Source: Ovis canadensis (taxonomy: Eukaryota > Chordata > Mammalia > Artiodactyla > Bovidae). From it: 64,000 nucleotides of DNA. Under the pieces are notes generated by a model, which was given only the letters and a program-made list of their open reading frames with translations, searched no databases and was not told the DNA's origin. A program made the position numbers and the translations under genes. Shown here one piece after another: positions 44,949 through 53,945 of the stretch. How positions within the stretch are numbered: the first letter of the stretch is position 1; each line of letters begins with the position of its first letter. The DNA lies in the NCBI RefSeq assembly GCF_042477335.2, contig NC_091256.1:32146001-32210000 (forward strand), written 5' to 3'.

Positions 44949-45932
44949 GAAATCTGTATGGAGGTCAGGAAGCAACAGTTAGAACCGGACATGGAACAAC
45001 AGACTGGTTCCAAATTTGGAAAGGATGTCAAGGTTATATACTGTCACTCTGCTTATTTAACTTCTATGCAGAGTACATTATGAGAAATACCAGGCTGGAT
45101 GAAGCACAAGCTGGAATCAAGATTGCCAGGAGAAATATCAATAACCTCAGATACGCAGCTGATACCACTTTTATGGCAGAAAGTGAAGAAGAACTAAAAA
45201 GCCTCTTGATGAAAGTGAAAGAGGAGAGTGAAAAAGTTGGTTTAAAGCTCAACATTCAAAAACAAAGATCATGGGACCTGGTCCCATCACTTCATGGCAA
45301 ATAGATGGAGAAACAATGGAAACAATGACAGCCTTTATTTTGGGGAGCTCCAAAATCACTGCAGATGGTGATTGCAGCCATGAAATTAAAAGACGCTTAC
45401 TCCTTGGAAGAAAAATTATGACCAACCTAGATAGCATATTCAAAAGCAGAGACATTACTTTGCCAACAAAGATCCATCTAGTCAAGGCTGTGGTTTTGCC
45501 AGTGGTCATATATGGATGTGAGAGTTGGTCTGTGAAGAAAGCTGAGTACCGAAGAATTGATGCTTTTGAACTGTGTTGTTGGAGAAGACTCTTGAGAGTC
45601 CCTTGGACTGCAAGGAGATCCAACCAGTCCATCCTAAAGGAGATCAGTCCTGGGTGTTCTTTGGAAGGACTGATGTTGAAGCTGAAACTCCAGTACTTTG
45701 GCCACCTGATGTGAAGAGCTGACTCATTTGAAAAGACCCTGATGCTGGGAAAGATTGAGGGCAGGAGGAAAAGGGGATGACAGAGGATGAGATGGTTGGA
45801 TGGCATCACCGACTCAATGGACATGAGTCTGAGTGAATTCTGGCAGTTGATGGACAGGAAAGCCTGGCGTGCTGCAGTTCATGGGGTCACAAAGAGTTGG
45901 ACACGACTGAGCGACTGAACTGAACTGAGCAG
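44331..45932 (+). mobile_element. BovB LINE, RT and C-terminal part, inserted in L1
   Basis: Sense, 5'-truncated BovB of about 1.45 kb plus an inserted SINE. It keeps most of the RT domain and the whole C-terminal part in several frames (45271-45714 carries DCSHEIKRRLLLGRKIMTNL and WCC/RRLLRVPWTARRSNQ-like text). The catalytic box reads YAADT: the first aspartate is replaced by alanine (45158-45160). It ends in the ACTGAACTGA tail. Flanked by AGAGCATTAAGT (44319-44330) and AGAGCACTGAGT (45933-45944), 10 of 12 identical. Confidence 0.95.
44490..44639 (-). mobile_element. Bov-tA SINE inserted in BovB
   Basis: Reverse partial Bov-tA (GAAAGTCACTCAGTCCTGTC, CCAACCCAGGGATCGAACCC). The tRNA head is cut after the B box. 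Flanked by GAATCTTCAAA (44479-44489) and GAATGTTCAAA (44640-44650), 10 of 11 identical, within BovB coding sequence. Confidence 0.94.
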
Positions 45933-46540
45933 AGAGCACTGAGTAGGGCTCCCTGAGCTATACAGTAGGTTCTTATAAGTTATCTATTTTACACAGTGTA
46001 TCAATAGTGTATTTATGTCAAACCCAATCTCTCAATTCATCCCACCCCTCCTTCTTCCCTTGGTGTCCATACATTTGTTCGCTACATCTGTGTCTCTATT
46101 TCTGTTTTGCAAGTAAGATCATCTATACCATTTTCAGATTCCACATGTGTTATTATACAATATTTGTGGTTTTTTTCTTTCTGACTTACTTCACTCTGTA
46201 TGACAGTCTCTAGGTCTACTTATGTCTCTACCAATGACCCAATTTTGTTTCTTTACATGGCTGAATAATATTCCATTGCATATATATAACACAACTTCTT
46301 TATCCACTCACCTGTCAATGGACATCTAGGTTGCTTCCATGTCCTGGATATTTAAATAGTGCTGCAATGAACACTGGGGTACACGTGTCTTTTTCAATTG
46401 TAGTTTTTTCTGGGCGTATGTCCCATAGAGGAATTGCTGGGTCATATGTTGGTTTTATTTCTAGGAGTGTTGTACATAAAATACCTGGAATAGTCCTTGG
46501 TTCACAATGGGACCTTAATAAAAAAATAATAAGTTATCAT

Positions 46541-46600
46541 TTTAATTATTTATTTAATTAAAATTAAATTTAATTATTAATTTAATTAATTAATTTGTAG
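46541..46600. repeat. TTAAT-type low-complexity tract
   Basis: About 60 bases made almost only of A and T with TTAATTAA-like words, near the edge of the antisense L1. Confidence 0.8.
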
Positions 46601-46814
46601 TGTATTATTAGCTACCTTCCAACTGTGTACAGAGTTCAACTTTAATGAAGTTTTCAACCACAAGGGAATAGGTTATATTACATCCATAATAAATCATCAC
46701 GGTTTTCTTATCAGTTTCAAATCTGCAAAATCATTGGAACAAGAAGTGTTACACTTGGCTGAAACTATTCAGATACTCTGTCACCAACAGGAACATTAAA
46801 GACAAATTATCAGG

Positions 46815-47065
46815 AACAATAATACTTGTTATCATATATTGAGCTCTTACTATACATAAGGTCCATGCTAAGGATTTGATATGAATTGTTTCCTTTCATC
46901 CTTTATAAAACCCTCTATGGAACTGGTATTTTGTCACTATTTTTCAGATGAAGAACAGAGATGCTATGGGGAGTTGCTTGTAAAGAATGCATTATCTTCT
47001 CCAAATTTACATACCTAGTAGGTGAATAAACCAAGCTATGAAACCACATCCCTCTGATGACAAAG
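46815..47065 (-). mobile_element. MIR SINE, antisense
   Basis: TATTGAGCTCTTACTATACA, AATTGTTTCCTTTCATCCTT, TTTTTCAGATGAAGAACAGA and ACATACCTAGTAGGTGAATA follow the full reverse MIR. Confidence 0.78.
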
Positions 47066-47251
47066 TTGTACACGTGTACACAGTATTGAATGTCTAGTTT
47101 TCTTCTTAAGAATTGTAGCATTTTAGAAATTCAGAGGAGAAAGGAATTTCATGATGGTCTTCATCATGAGACCATCTTTTGAGAAAAAGAATTCTCTCAA
47201 TCTAGTAAAATGCTTATGGAGCTCAAAACACACTGCTTGTGTTTAATATTA

Positions 47252-47440
47252 GTGTGATAATTGTCTAGCTGGGTGATCTTGGGCATATAACTTCTCTGTG
47301 CCCTGGTATCCATCTTCAACATAGGGTAATGAGATAATAATAATACCTATTTCATGAAGTTATGAAGATTAATTAATATAAGAATGTTAAGAACAGTGTC
47401 TGGCACAGAATAAATGCTCAGCAAATGTTAGCTGTTGTCA
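47252..47440 (+). mobile_element. MIR SINE
   Basis: TAGCTGGGTGATCTTGGGCA, CTTCTCTGTGCCCTGGTATC, AATACCTATTTCATGAAGTT, CAGTGTCTGGCACAGAATAA and ATGCTCAGCAAATGTTAGCT: a nearly complete sense MIR. Confidence 0.88.
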
Positions 47441-47481
47441 TAGTCACTTTGGATTCCTGTAACAAATAGCATAGACAGAGT

Positions 47482-47688
47482 TCTGTGTGTGCTCAGTCAT
47501 GTCCAGCTCTTTGCCACCCCATGGACTGTAGCCCGCCAGGCTCCTCTGTCCATGCAATACTCCAAGCAAGAATACTAGATTGGGTTGCCATTTCCTTCTC
47601 CAAGGGATCTTCCTGACCCAGGGATCGAACCCATGTCTCTTGTGTCTCCTGCATTGTCAGGCGGATTCTTTACCACTAGCGCCACCAC
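47482..47688 (-). mobile_element. Bov-tA SINE between long imperfect direct repeats
   Basis: Reverse Bov-tA (TGTGCTCAGTCATGTCCAGC ... CGGATTCTTTACCACTAGCG). On each side lies a related 33-34 base sequence, 47446-47478 and 47691-47724, sharing ACTTTGGATT and CATAGACAG with scattered differences. Confidence 0.95.
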
Positions 47689-47691
47689 CTA

Positions 47692-47885
47692 CTTTGGATT
47701 GCTATGACAGAATACCATAGACAGTGGCTTAAACAACCAACATATATTTCTCACAGTTTTGGAGGCTGGGAAGTTCAAGGTCAGAGTGCAGGCAGATTCA
47801 GTGTTTGGTCAGTGTTTTCTTCTTGGCTTGCAGACTTATTGCTCTATCCTTGCATGATAAAGAGAGGGCTCTTTTCTGTTCTTCA
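47692..47885 (-). mobile_element. MaLR-type LTR fragment, antisense
   Basis: AATACCATAGACAGTGGCTT, TTTCTCACAGTTTTGGAGGC, TGGGAAGTTCAAGGTCAGAG and GGCAGATTCAGTGTTTGGTC are the reversed 3' part of the same LTR family as 6257-6608. Confidence 0.72.
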
Positions 47886-47895
47886 GAATGGTGAG

Positions 47896-47985
47896 TACCG
47901 AGGGTCACACAACTTGCAGGGAGCAGAGCCCAGTTTGACTCCAGCATCTTTGCTCTTAAATGCCACACCATAGTGCCCTTTTATA
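47896..47985 (-). mobile_element. MIR fragment, antisense
   Basis: GGGTCACACAACTTGCAGGG, GCAGAGCCCAGTTTGACTCC, TGCTCTTAAATGCCACACCA follow the reversed MIR head. Confidence 0.75.
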
Positions 47986-49057
47986 ATTAAAGAGATAGCC
48001 TAAGTCTCTGACAATTCAATGGCTATTCGTATAAACTAAAATTGATAAGGATATTCAATGAGTTCTGGATGGCACTGTTTAGAAATTTGGTTGCCATATT
48101 CATGAGCATTTCCTCAGTGAGAAATAACAGTTGCTGAACCTCTGTCTCACCAAGGACTAAAAATTCATGGCACCAAACCGTTGCACTGCCCAGTCCAATA
48201 ACTCAAGCACATCAGCTAGCTGGGTTTACACAGAACAAGCAACTTGGTGATTTACTGGTCTTTTCACACATCAGTGAATCGTTTGGTGTATGAAGCCATA
48301 ACACGATTCAAAGGCATTGCTAGAGCTTGTTTGGAGAGGCACAGATAACTTCTGTTTGGTGGGGGAAATATGTATAGGTAGTCTAAATCTCAATTTGACC
48401 TTTTCAGCAGGTATTACATTTCCCAAAGAAAGTCTAAGCAAGCAGAAATTTCTCTAAATAAACTGAGAGAGGTGGCAGGTAAATTTCCAACTTTTACACA
48501 GCATCCTATACACAGGTGAGCAAATTAAGGCTCTAGTCCTTTTCTCAATAGTGTGAAGTTGTTTTCTTTCATTTTTCATAACTCTTGCAATTATACCCAC
48601 TATAGGCTCACTTTTAGAAGTTATCAGAGCATGCCCCAAGTACAGTACTCCCAAGGCAGATAAGAAATTTCCTAGAAGTCAGAGAACCTTCCTTGCTCTG
48701 CTCACCAAACACTCATATTTCCATTGTCCTATATCGTCTGGATTTTTTTCAAGAGGAATTCTACGAACGCCCCAAATCAAATGCCTAGTTTGGATCATTA
48801 AATCATTTGTCTACAATTTTTTGTTGTTTACTGTTTCTGTGGGAAGGATCTATGCTTCAATTCTCTACTGCATTCTAAATATATGTACAGGACATGAACA
48901 AAAATTCACATGGATATTTACTTTCAAAGTTTAAGTCTCGAGTTGCTTCAGGGTAAGTTAGTTCTTCACTTGAGTTCATCCTTTTTGCCTGTGTTGAAAC
49001 TGCATGAGGATAAATGCAAACACTACATTGGCCAAATGGTGATCAACAAAGTTTGAA
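47986..49057. other. Repeat-poor stretch
   Basis: About 1.1 kb without recognised repeats or gene signals; a 66-codon minus frame at 48454-48654 has no domain. Confidence 0.4.
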
Positions 49058-49379
49058 GGGCTTCCCCTGTGGCTCAGTCGTAAAGAATCTGCCTGCCAAT
49101 GCAGGAGACACGGTCTGATCCCTGATCCGGGAAGATCACATGTGCCACGGAGCAACTAAGCCCACGTGCCACAGCTATTGAGCCTGTGCCTTAGACCCTG
49201 GCAGCCGCAACTGCAGAGGCCACGTGCTGCAGCTACTGAAGCCCGAACGCCCTAGAGCCCATGCTCCACAGCAAGAGAAGCCACTGCAAAGAGAAGCCTG
49301 CACACTGCACTAGAGAGTAGACCTCACCTGCTGCAACTAGAGAAAGCCTGTGCACAACGAAGACCCAATGCAGCCAAAG

Positions 49380-49416
<37 letters not shown>
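49058..49416 (+). mobile_element. Long CHR-type SINE (SINE2-like) with AT tail
   Basis: Head GGGCTTCCCCTGTGGCTCAG and body CACGGAGCAACTAAGCCCAC, CGCAACTGCAGAGGCCACGT, TACTGAAGCCCGAACGCCCT, GCAACTAGAGAAAGCCTGTG, CGAAGACCCAATGCAGCCAA: the long cetartiodactyl tRNA SINE. The usual AAATA-rich tail has become a long TA run. Confidence 0.93.
49385..49416. repeat. (TA)16 microsatellite
   Basis: Sixteen uninterrupted TA units at the 3' tail of the SINE; probably highly polymorphic and able to form cruciforms. Confidence 0.95.
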
Positions 49417-49419
<3 letters not shown>

Positions 49420-49779
49420 TTAAAAGCTTGAGATGAGAAGAATGGATCTAGAATAGAATGCCATTCACTTTATCCATTCACCCTCAATTCATCCTCGTGA
49501 AAACTGGTGTAAATGCTTTTCAACAATTTGGAACTTCAGCAGGGAGAAAGTCTATTAAGCTGCCAGGGAGAATTCATCTTCTGCCGTCTATAGAGCTTAG
49601 GTGCTCTGAGCAAACTAAGATTTCTCTTGTCAGTCACTTACTCACTCATCAGAGTACAATTTAGGGAAATTTTGTGGATCGGTTATTGAAACCACTCTCA
49701 GTTCATAAGCATAAAAAATATAGTTAGTATGTGGCGATTCTTGTACGTATTCTATAGCAATAGAATATACATCTAGATG

Positions 49780-50060
49780 AATTCTGTCCAGTGGAAATAA
49801 AATAGGAGCCACATATATAAATTAAAGTTTTCCAATAGCCATTTGAAAAGAGTAAAATGAAACATGTGAAATTCATTTTAATATCATATTTTATTGAACC
49901 CATATATCCTAAGTATTCTCATTCCAATATGCAATCAATATACAAATCATTAATGAGGTATTTTATATCTTTGGTTCGAAGTCTCTATTCTGACTAGCGT
50001 ATTTCAAGTGCTCAAGAGCCATATGTGGCCGGTGGCTACCTTACTGGGAAGGGAAGCTTT
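49780..50060. mobile_element. hAT-type MITE (MER33/MER3-like)
   Basis: CTGTCCAGTGGAAATAAAAT, AGCCACATATATAAATTAAA, TGAAATTCATTTTAATATCA, TTTCAAGTGCTCAAGAGCCA, TATGTGGCCGGTGGCTACC match a common eutherian hAT MITE. Its terminal repeats are eroded. The exact family name is from memory. Confidence 0.65.
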
Positions 50061-50065
50061 AGATC

Positions 50066-50262
50066 AGCAGTCCCCAAACTTCTAGGAACCAGGACTGGTT
50101 ATATGGAAGACAATTTTTCCATGGACCGAGTGGAGGGATGACTTGGGGATGATTCAAGCACATTACTTCTATTCAAGCACTTTATTTCTATTATTATTAT
50201 TATAGCACCTCCACCCCAGATCATCAGGCATTAGATCCTAGTGGTCAGGGACCTCTACTCTC
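50066..50262. mobile_element. hAT-type DNA transposon, internally deleted
   Basis: CAGCAGTCCCCAAACTTCTA, GAAGACAATTTTTCCATGGA, GGGGATGATTCAAGCACATT, then ATCATCAGGCATTAGATCCT and a terminal GGTCAGGGACCTCTA. It is the known eutherian hAT (Zaphod/Arthur-type) with its middle missing. It directly follows another hAT MITE. Confidence 0.65.
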
Positions 50263-50387
50263 AATCATCAAAAGGAGGCGAAAAATCATTAAGTAAAGTT
50301 AAAATAAAGTACCTCTAGTCCACTTTTATTTGACTCATTATTGTTTAGTTTCTACCTTAATTGTATATACTATTACCCTAAAAATTA

Positions 50388-50660
50388 CAGTGGCACCCCA
50401 CTCCAGTACTCTTGCCTGGAGAACAGCATGGGCAGAGGAGCCTGGTGGGCTTCAGTCCATGGGGTCGCAAAGAGTCGGACACGACTGAGCAACTCCACTT
50501 TCACTTTTCACTTTCATGCATTGAAGAAGGAAATGGCAACCCACTCCAGTGTTCTTGCCTGGAGAATCCCAGGGACGGGGGAGCCTGGTGGGCTGCCGTC
50601 TATGGAGTCACACAGAGTTGGACACGACTGAAGTGACTTAGCAGCAGTAGCAGCAGTAAA
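50388..50660 (+). mobile_element. Bov-A2 SINE
   Basis: Dimeric Bov-A2 with both units nearly complete (GGCACCCCACTCCAGTACTC; CACTTTCACTTTTCACTTTC linker; GGAAATGGCAACCCACTCCA) and an AGCAGCAGTAGCAGCAG tail. The two overlapping open frames here are SINE sequence. Confidence 0.96.
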
Positions 50661-50828
50661 CAGGAATCTATTCTCAGCTGATAAAGTCAAGCCATAATGA
50701 ATTTCTTTTTGTAAGATCAAAGTTCAAGGATATTTCCATGGTTCACAAATGTTCTCAAGATTTTGTATTATAGTTAACAAAATGTTCCATAAAAAGTTAA
50801 AAGTGAGTAACATGGATTAGTAGTAAAG

Positions 50829-51680
50829 TGAGAAACACTGGGCTGGAAGAAGCACAAGCTGGAATCAAGATTGCCAGGAGAAATATCAATAACCTCAGAT
50901 ATGCAGATGACACCACTCTTATGGTAGAAAGTGAAGAGGAACTCGAAAGCCTCTTGATGAAAGTGAAAGAACAGAGTGAAAAAGTTGGCTTAAAACTCAA
51001 CATTCAGAAAATGAAGATCATGGTATCTGGTCCCACCACTTCATGGGAAATAGATGGGGAAACAGTGGAAACAGCGGCAGAATTTATTTGGGGGAGCTCC
51101 AAAATCACTGCAGATGGTGACTGCAGCCATGAAATTAAAAGACGCTTACTCCTTGGAAGAAAAGTTATGACCAACCTAGATGGCATATTCAAAAGCAGAG
51201 ACATTACTTTGCCAACAAAGGTCCATCTAGTCAAGGCTATGGTTTTTCCAGTGATCATGTATGGATGTGACAGTTGGACTGTGAAGAAAGCTGAACACCA
51301 AAGAATTGATGCTTTTGAACTATGGTGTTGGAGAAGACTCTTGAGAGTCCCTTGGACTGCAAGGAGATCCAACCAGTCTATTCTGAAGGAGATCAGCCCT
51401 GGGTGTTCTTTGGAAGGAATGATGCTAAAGCTGAAACTCCAGTACTTTGGCTACCTCATGCAGAGAGTTGACTCATTGGAAAAGACTCTGATGCTGGGAG
51501 GGATTGAGGGCAGGAGGAGAAGGGGATGACAGAGGATGATGTCTGGATGGCATCACTGACTCGATGGAAATGAGTTTGAGTGAACTCCGGGAGTTGGTGA
51601 CGGACAGGGAGGCCTGGCATGCTACGATTCATGGAGTCGCAAAGAGTTGGACACGACTGAGCAACTGAACTGAACTGAGC
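50829..51680 (+). mobile_element. BovB LINE 3' part with 233-codon open segment
   Basis: Sense BovB truncated just upstream of the RT catalytic box. 50828-51529 stays open and includes an intact YADDT, ESEEELESLLMKVKEQSEKV, DCSHEIKRRLLLGRKVMTNL and RRLLRVPWTARRSNQSILKE. It lacks the endonuclease and most of the RT domain, so it cannot be active. The tail ends in ACTGAACTGAACTGA. It forms an inverted repeat with the copy at 52367-53302. Confidence 0.94.
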
Positions 51681-51749
51681 TATATTTGATTGGTCTTCAT
51701 GCAAAACTAATTTGCCAAATAAGAATCTTTATTATGGATATCTAGTAAT

Positions 51750-52010
51750 AGTACAATTCTACTTATAGAAATTTATTCTAAGGAAAGAAATTTAAATGTA
51801 TGTATTAAATTCTTTGTCTACAAAAATATGTACTTCACCATTCTGTATAAGAAAATAAAATCGTAGACAATATAAATGTCCAACAATATGAGAATGATTA
51901 CATAAACTGTGATACAATAGACTATGATTCATATTATTCAAAATTATTTTGTAGATAATATGTATTGACAAGGTATTTCTGTATTTTGTTTGATGAATGA
52001 AATTGGTTCC
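51750..52010 (+). mobile_element. Old L1M ORF2 remnant
   Basis: AAATTTATTCTAAGGAAAGA, CAATATAAATGTCCAACAAT, GATTACATAAACTGTGATAC follow the 3' part of L1M ORF2. A T9 run follows. Confidence 0.6.
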
Positions 52011-52049
52011 TTTTTTTTTTAAGTATACACATATATACAGTTTATGAAG

Positions 52050-52264
52050 TTCTCACGGCAAACACACTGGGGTGGTTTGCCATTCCCTCCTCCAGTCAGA
52101 ACTATGACCTGTTCATCTTGGGTGGCCCTACACAGCATGCCTCATAGCTTCATTGAGTTACGCAAGCCCCTTCGCCACGACAAGGCAGTGATCTGTGAAG
52201 GTGATGGTATGCTACAGTTCATGGTGTTGCAAAGAGCTGGACACAACTGGGTGACTGAGTAACA
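52050..52264 (+). mobile_element. Internally deleted BovB-derived element
   Basis: TTTGCCATTCCCTCCTCCAG, TGACCTGTTCATCTTGGGTG, CTTCATTGAGTTACGCAAGC and GCCACGACAAGGCAGTGATC belong, as far as I recall, to the 5' region of BovB. They are followed directly by the common 3' tail (GCTACAGTTCATGGTGTTGC ... GGACACAACTGGGTGACTGA). The whole coding body is missing. Either a BovB deletion derivative or a short BovB-dependent SINE. Confidence 0.6.
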
Positions 52265-52366
52265 AAGACAATATCTATATATATAAACATAAAAAACCAA
52301 CAGAATATGTGCTGTGATGTTAGTGACTCTGTGTCATAGAATTACCACTAGTTTTTCCTTTATGCA

Positions 52367-53302
52367 TTCAGTTCAGTTCAGTTCAGTCACTTAGTCGTAT
52401 CTGACTCTTTGCAACCCCATGAATCGCAGCACTCCAGGCCTCCCTGTCCATCACCAACTCCCGGAGTTCACTCAAACTCATGTTCATCGAGTCGGTGATG
52501 CCATCCAGACATCTCATTCTCTGTCGTCCCCTTTTCCTCCTGCCCCCAATCCCTCCCAGCATCAGAGTCTTTCCCAATGAGTCAACTCTTCACAGGAGGT
52601 GGCCAAAGTACTGGAGTTTCAGCTTTAGCATCATTCCTTCCAAAGAACACCCAGGGCTGATCTCCTTCAGAATGAACTGGTTGGATCTCCTTGCAATCCA
52701 AGGGACTCTCAAGAGTCTTCTCCAACACCACAGTTCAAACGCATCAATTCTTTGGTGTTCAGCTTTCTTCACAGTCCAGCTCTCACATCCATATACGACC
52801 ACTGGAAAAACCATAGCCTTGACTAGATGGACCTTTGTTGGCAAAGTAATGTCTCTGCTTTTGAATATGCCGTCTAGGTTGGTCATAATTTTCCTTCCAA
52901 GGAGTAAAGCGTCGTTTAATTTCATGGCTGCAATCACCATCTGCAGTGATTTTGGAACCCCAAAATATAAAGTCTGACACTGTTTCCACTGTTTCCCCAT
53001 CTATTTCCCATGAAGTGATGGGACCAGATGCCATGATCTTCGTTTTCTGAATGTTGAGCTTTAAGCCAACTTTTTCACTCTCCTCTTTCACTTTCTTCAA
53101 GAGGCTTTTTAGTTCCTCTTCACTTTCTGCCATAAGGGTGGTGTCATCTGCATATCCGAGGTTATTGATATTTCTCCCGGAAATCTTGATTCCAACTTGT
53201 GCTTTCAGCCCAGCGTTTCTCGTGATGCACTCTGCATATAAGTTAAATAAGCAGGATGACAATATACAGCCTTGATGTACTCCTTTTCCTATTTGCATAT
53301 TT
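52367..53302 (-). mobile_element. BovB LINE 3' part
   Basis: Antisense BovB from four TTCAG units (tail, 52367-52386) to the block before the RT box. On the minus strand the box is intact (YADDT) and SEEELKSLLKKVKEESEKVG, MASGPITSWEIDGETVETVS follow. A frame open to 53487 continues past the BovB edge into AT-rich DNA, so its first 60 or so codons are not BovB. Confidence 0.94.
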
Positions 53303-53624
53303 ACATTTAAATTGTTTCCAATATCTGTTATTTGATAAAACAAAATCAATAATTTAAAAATATATATAGATATATTCTTTATTATCTTTTTAGAAAGAGA
53401 ATTAACAAAAAAATTGATTGTACACTTGGGTTTCTTCTTTGACCCAAGGAACCCAAATGTACATCTTGTCAAGGAGGAAACTAGCACAAATTTTATTTGG
53501 AATAACTAAAATACTAATAAGTCAGTTGTTTGGAGAAAAAATACCCTCTATAGATTCATGGATGTCAGGAATCCAGGCCACAAGTAAAACCTCAGGCAGC
53601 CAAATAAATAAATATTTTTTTAAA
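53303..53624. other. No firm feature; possible SINE tail at 53570-53615
   Basis: AT-rich. GGCAGCCAAATAAATAAATA looks like the tail of a CHR SINE, but no head is present. Confidence 0.35.
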
Positions 53625-53945
53625 AAAGGAACAAGCTACTGATAGGCGCAAAATCAAATGTAGCTCAAGAAATAATGTGATGAGCAGAAGAAGTATGCAT
53701 TCTACATGATGACATCTATGTAATATTCTACAGCAAGCATACCAAGTTATGATGACAGGGTGGATTCAAAATAGCTGGCTAGCCATGGGCAGCTGTCTAG
53801 AAGGAAGCATGAGGAAGGGTGAGTGATAAGTGAATTGTTTCATAGATCAGCTGAGTTGGTGATTATATTATTGGAAATTTTCATCAAATGTCATTGGACT
53901 GAGCACTTAAAATGTGTGCATATATAAATAATAAAATAAGTTTGA
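53625..53945 (+). mobile_element. Old L1M 3' end
   Basis: TACATGATGACATCTATGTA, GGTGGATTCAAAATAGCTGG, TGATTATATTATTGGAAATT and CTTAAAATGTGTGCATATAT follow the L1M 3' UTR to a final ATAAAATAAG. Confidence 0.55.

Larger units (their letters stand above)
44184..46472 (-). mobile_element. L1 3' end, antisense, split by a BovB
   Basis: Two parts of one reversed L1: 44184-44330 (TGACAATGTTGTATTAGTTT ... TTCCCATTTAGGTCACCATA) and about 45933-46472 (TCCCTGAGCTATACAGTAGG, TCACTCTGTATGACAGTCTC, GGTTGCTTCCATGTCCTGGA). The second part covers the end of ORF2 in reverse. The interruption falls exactly where the two parts adjoin in an uninterrupted L1. Confidence 0.92.

Noticed and set aside
45249-45824. 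191-codon minus-strand frame
   Set aside because: Exact antisense shadow of the sense BovB C-terminal region; the same pseudo-peptide appears at 52480-52977 and 51004-51372 for the same reason.
50829-51680. Active BovB with intact YADD box
   Set aside because: No endonuclease and only the end of the RT domain remain; no full-length BovB is present anywhere in the window.
52783-53487. 234-codon minus-strand frame as a candidate gene
   Set aside because: The C-terminal three quarters are BovB; the first part is read-through into AT-rich flank.
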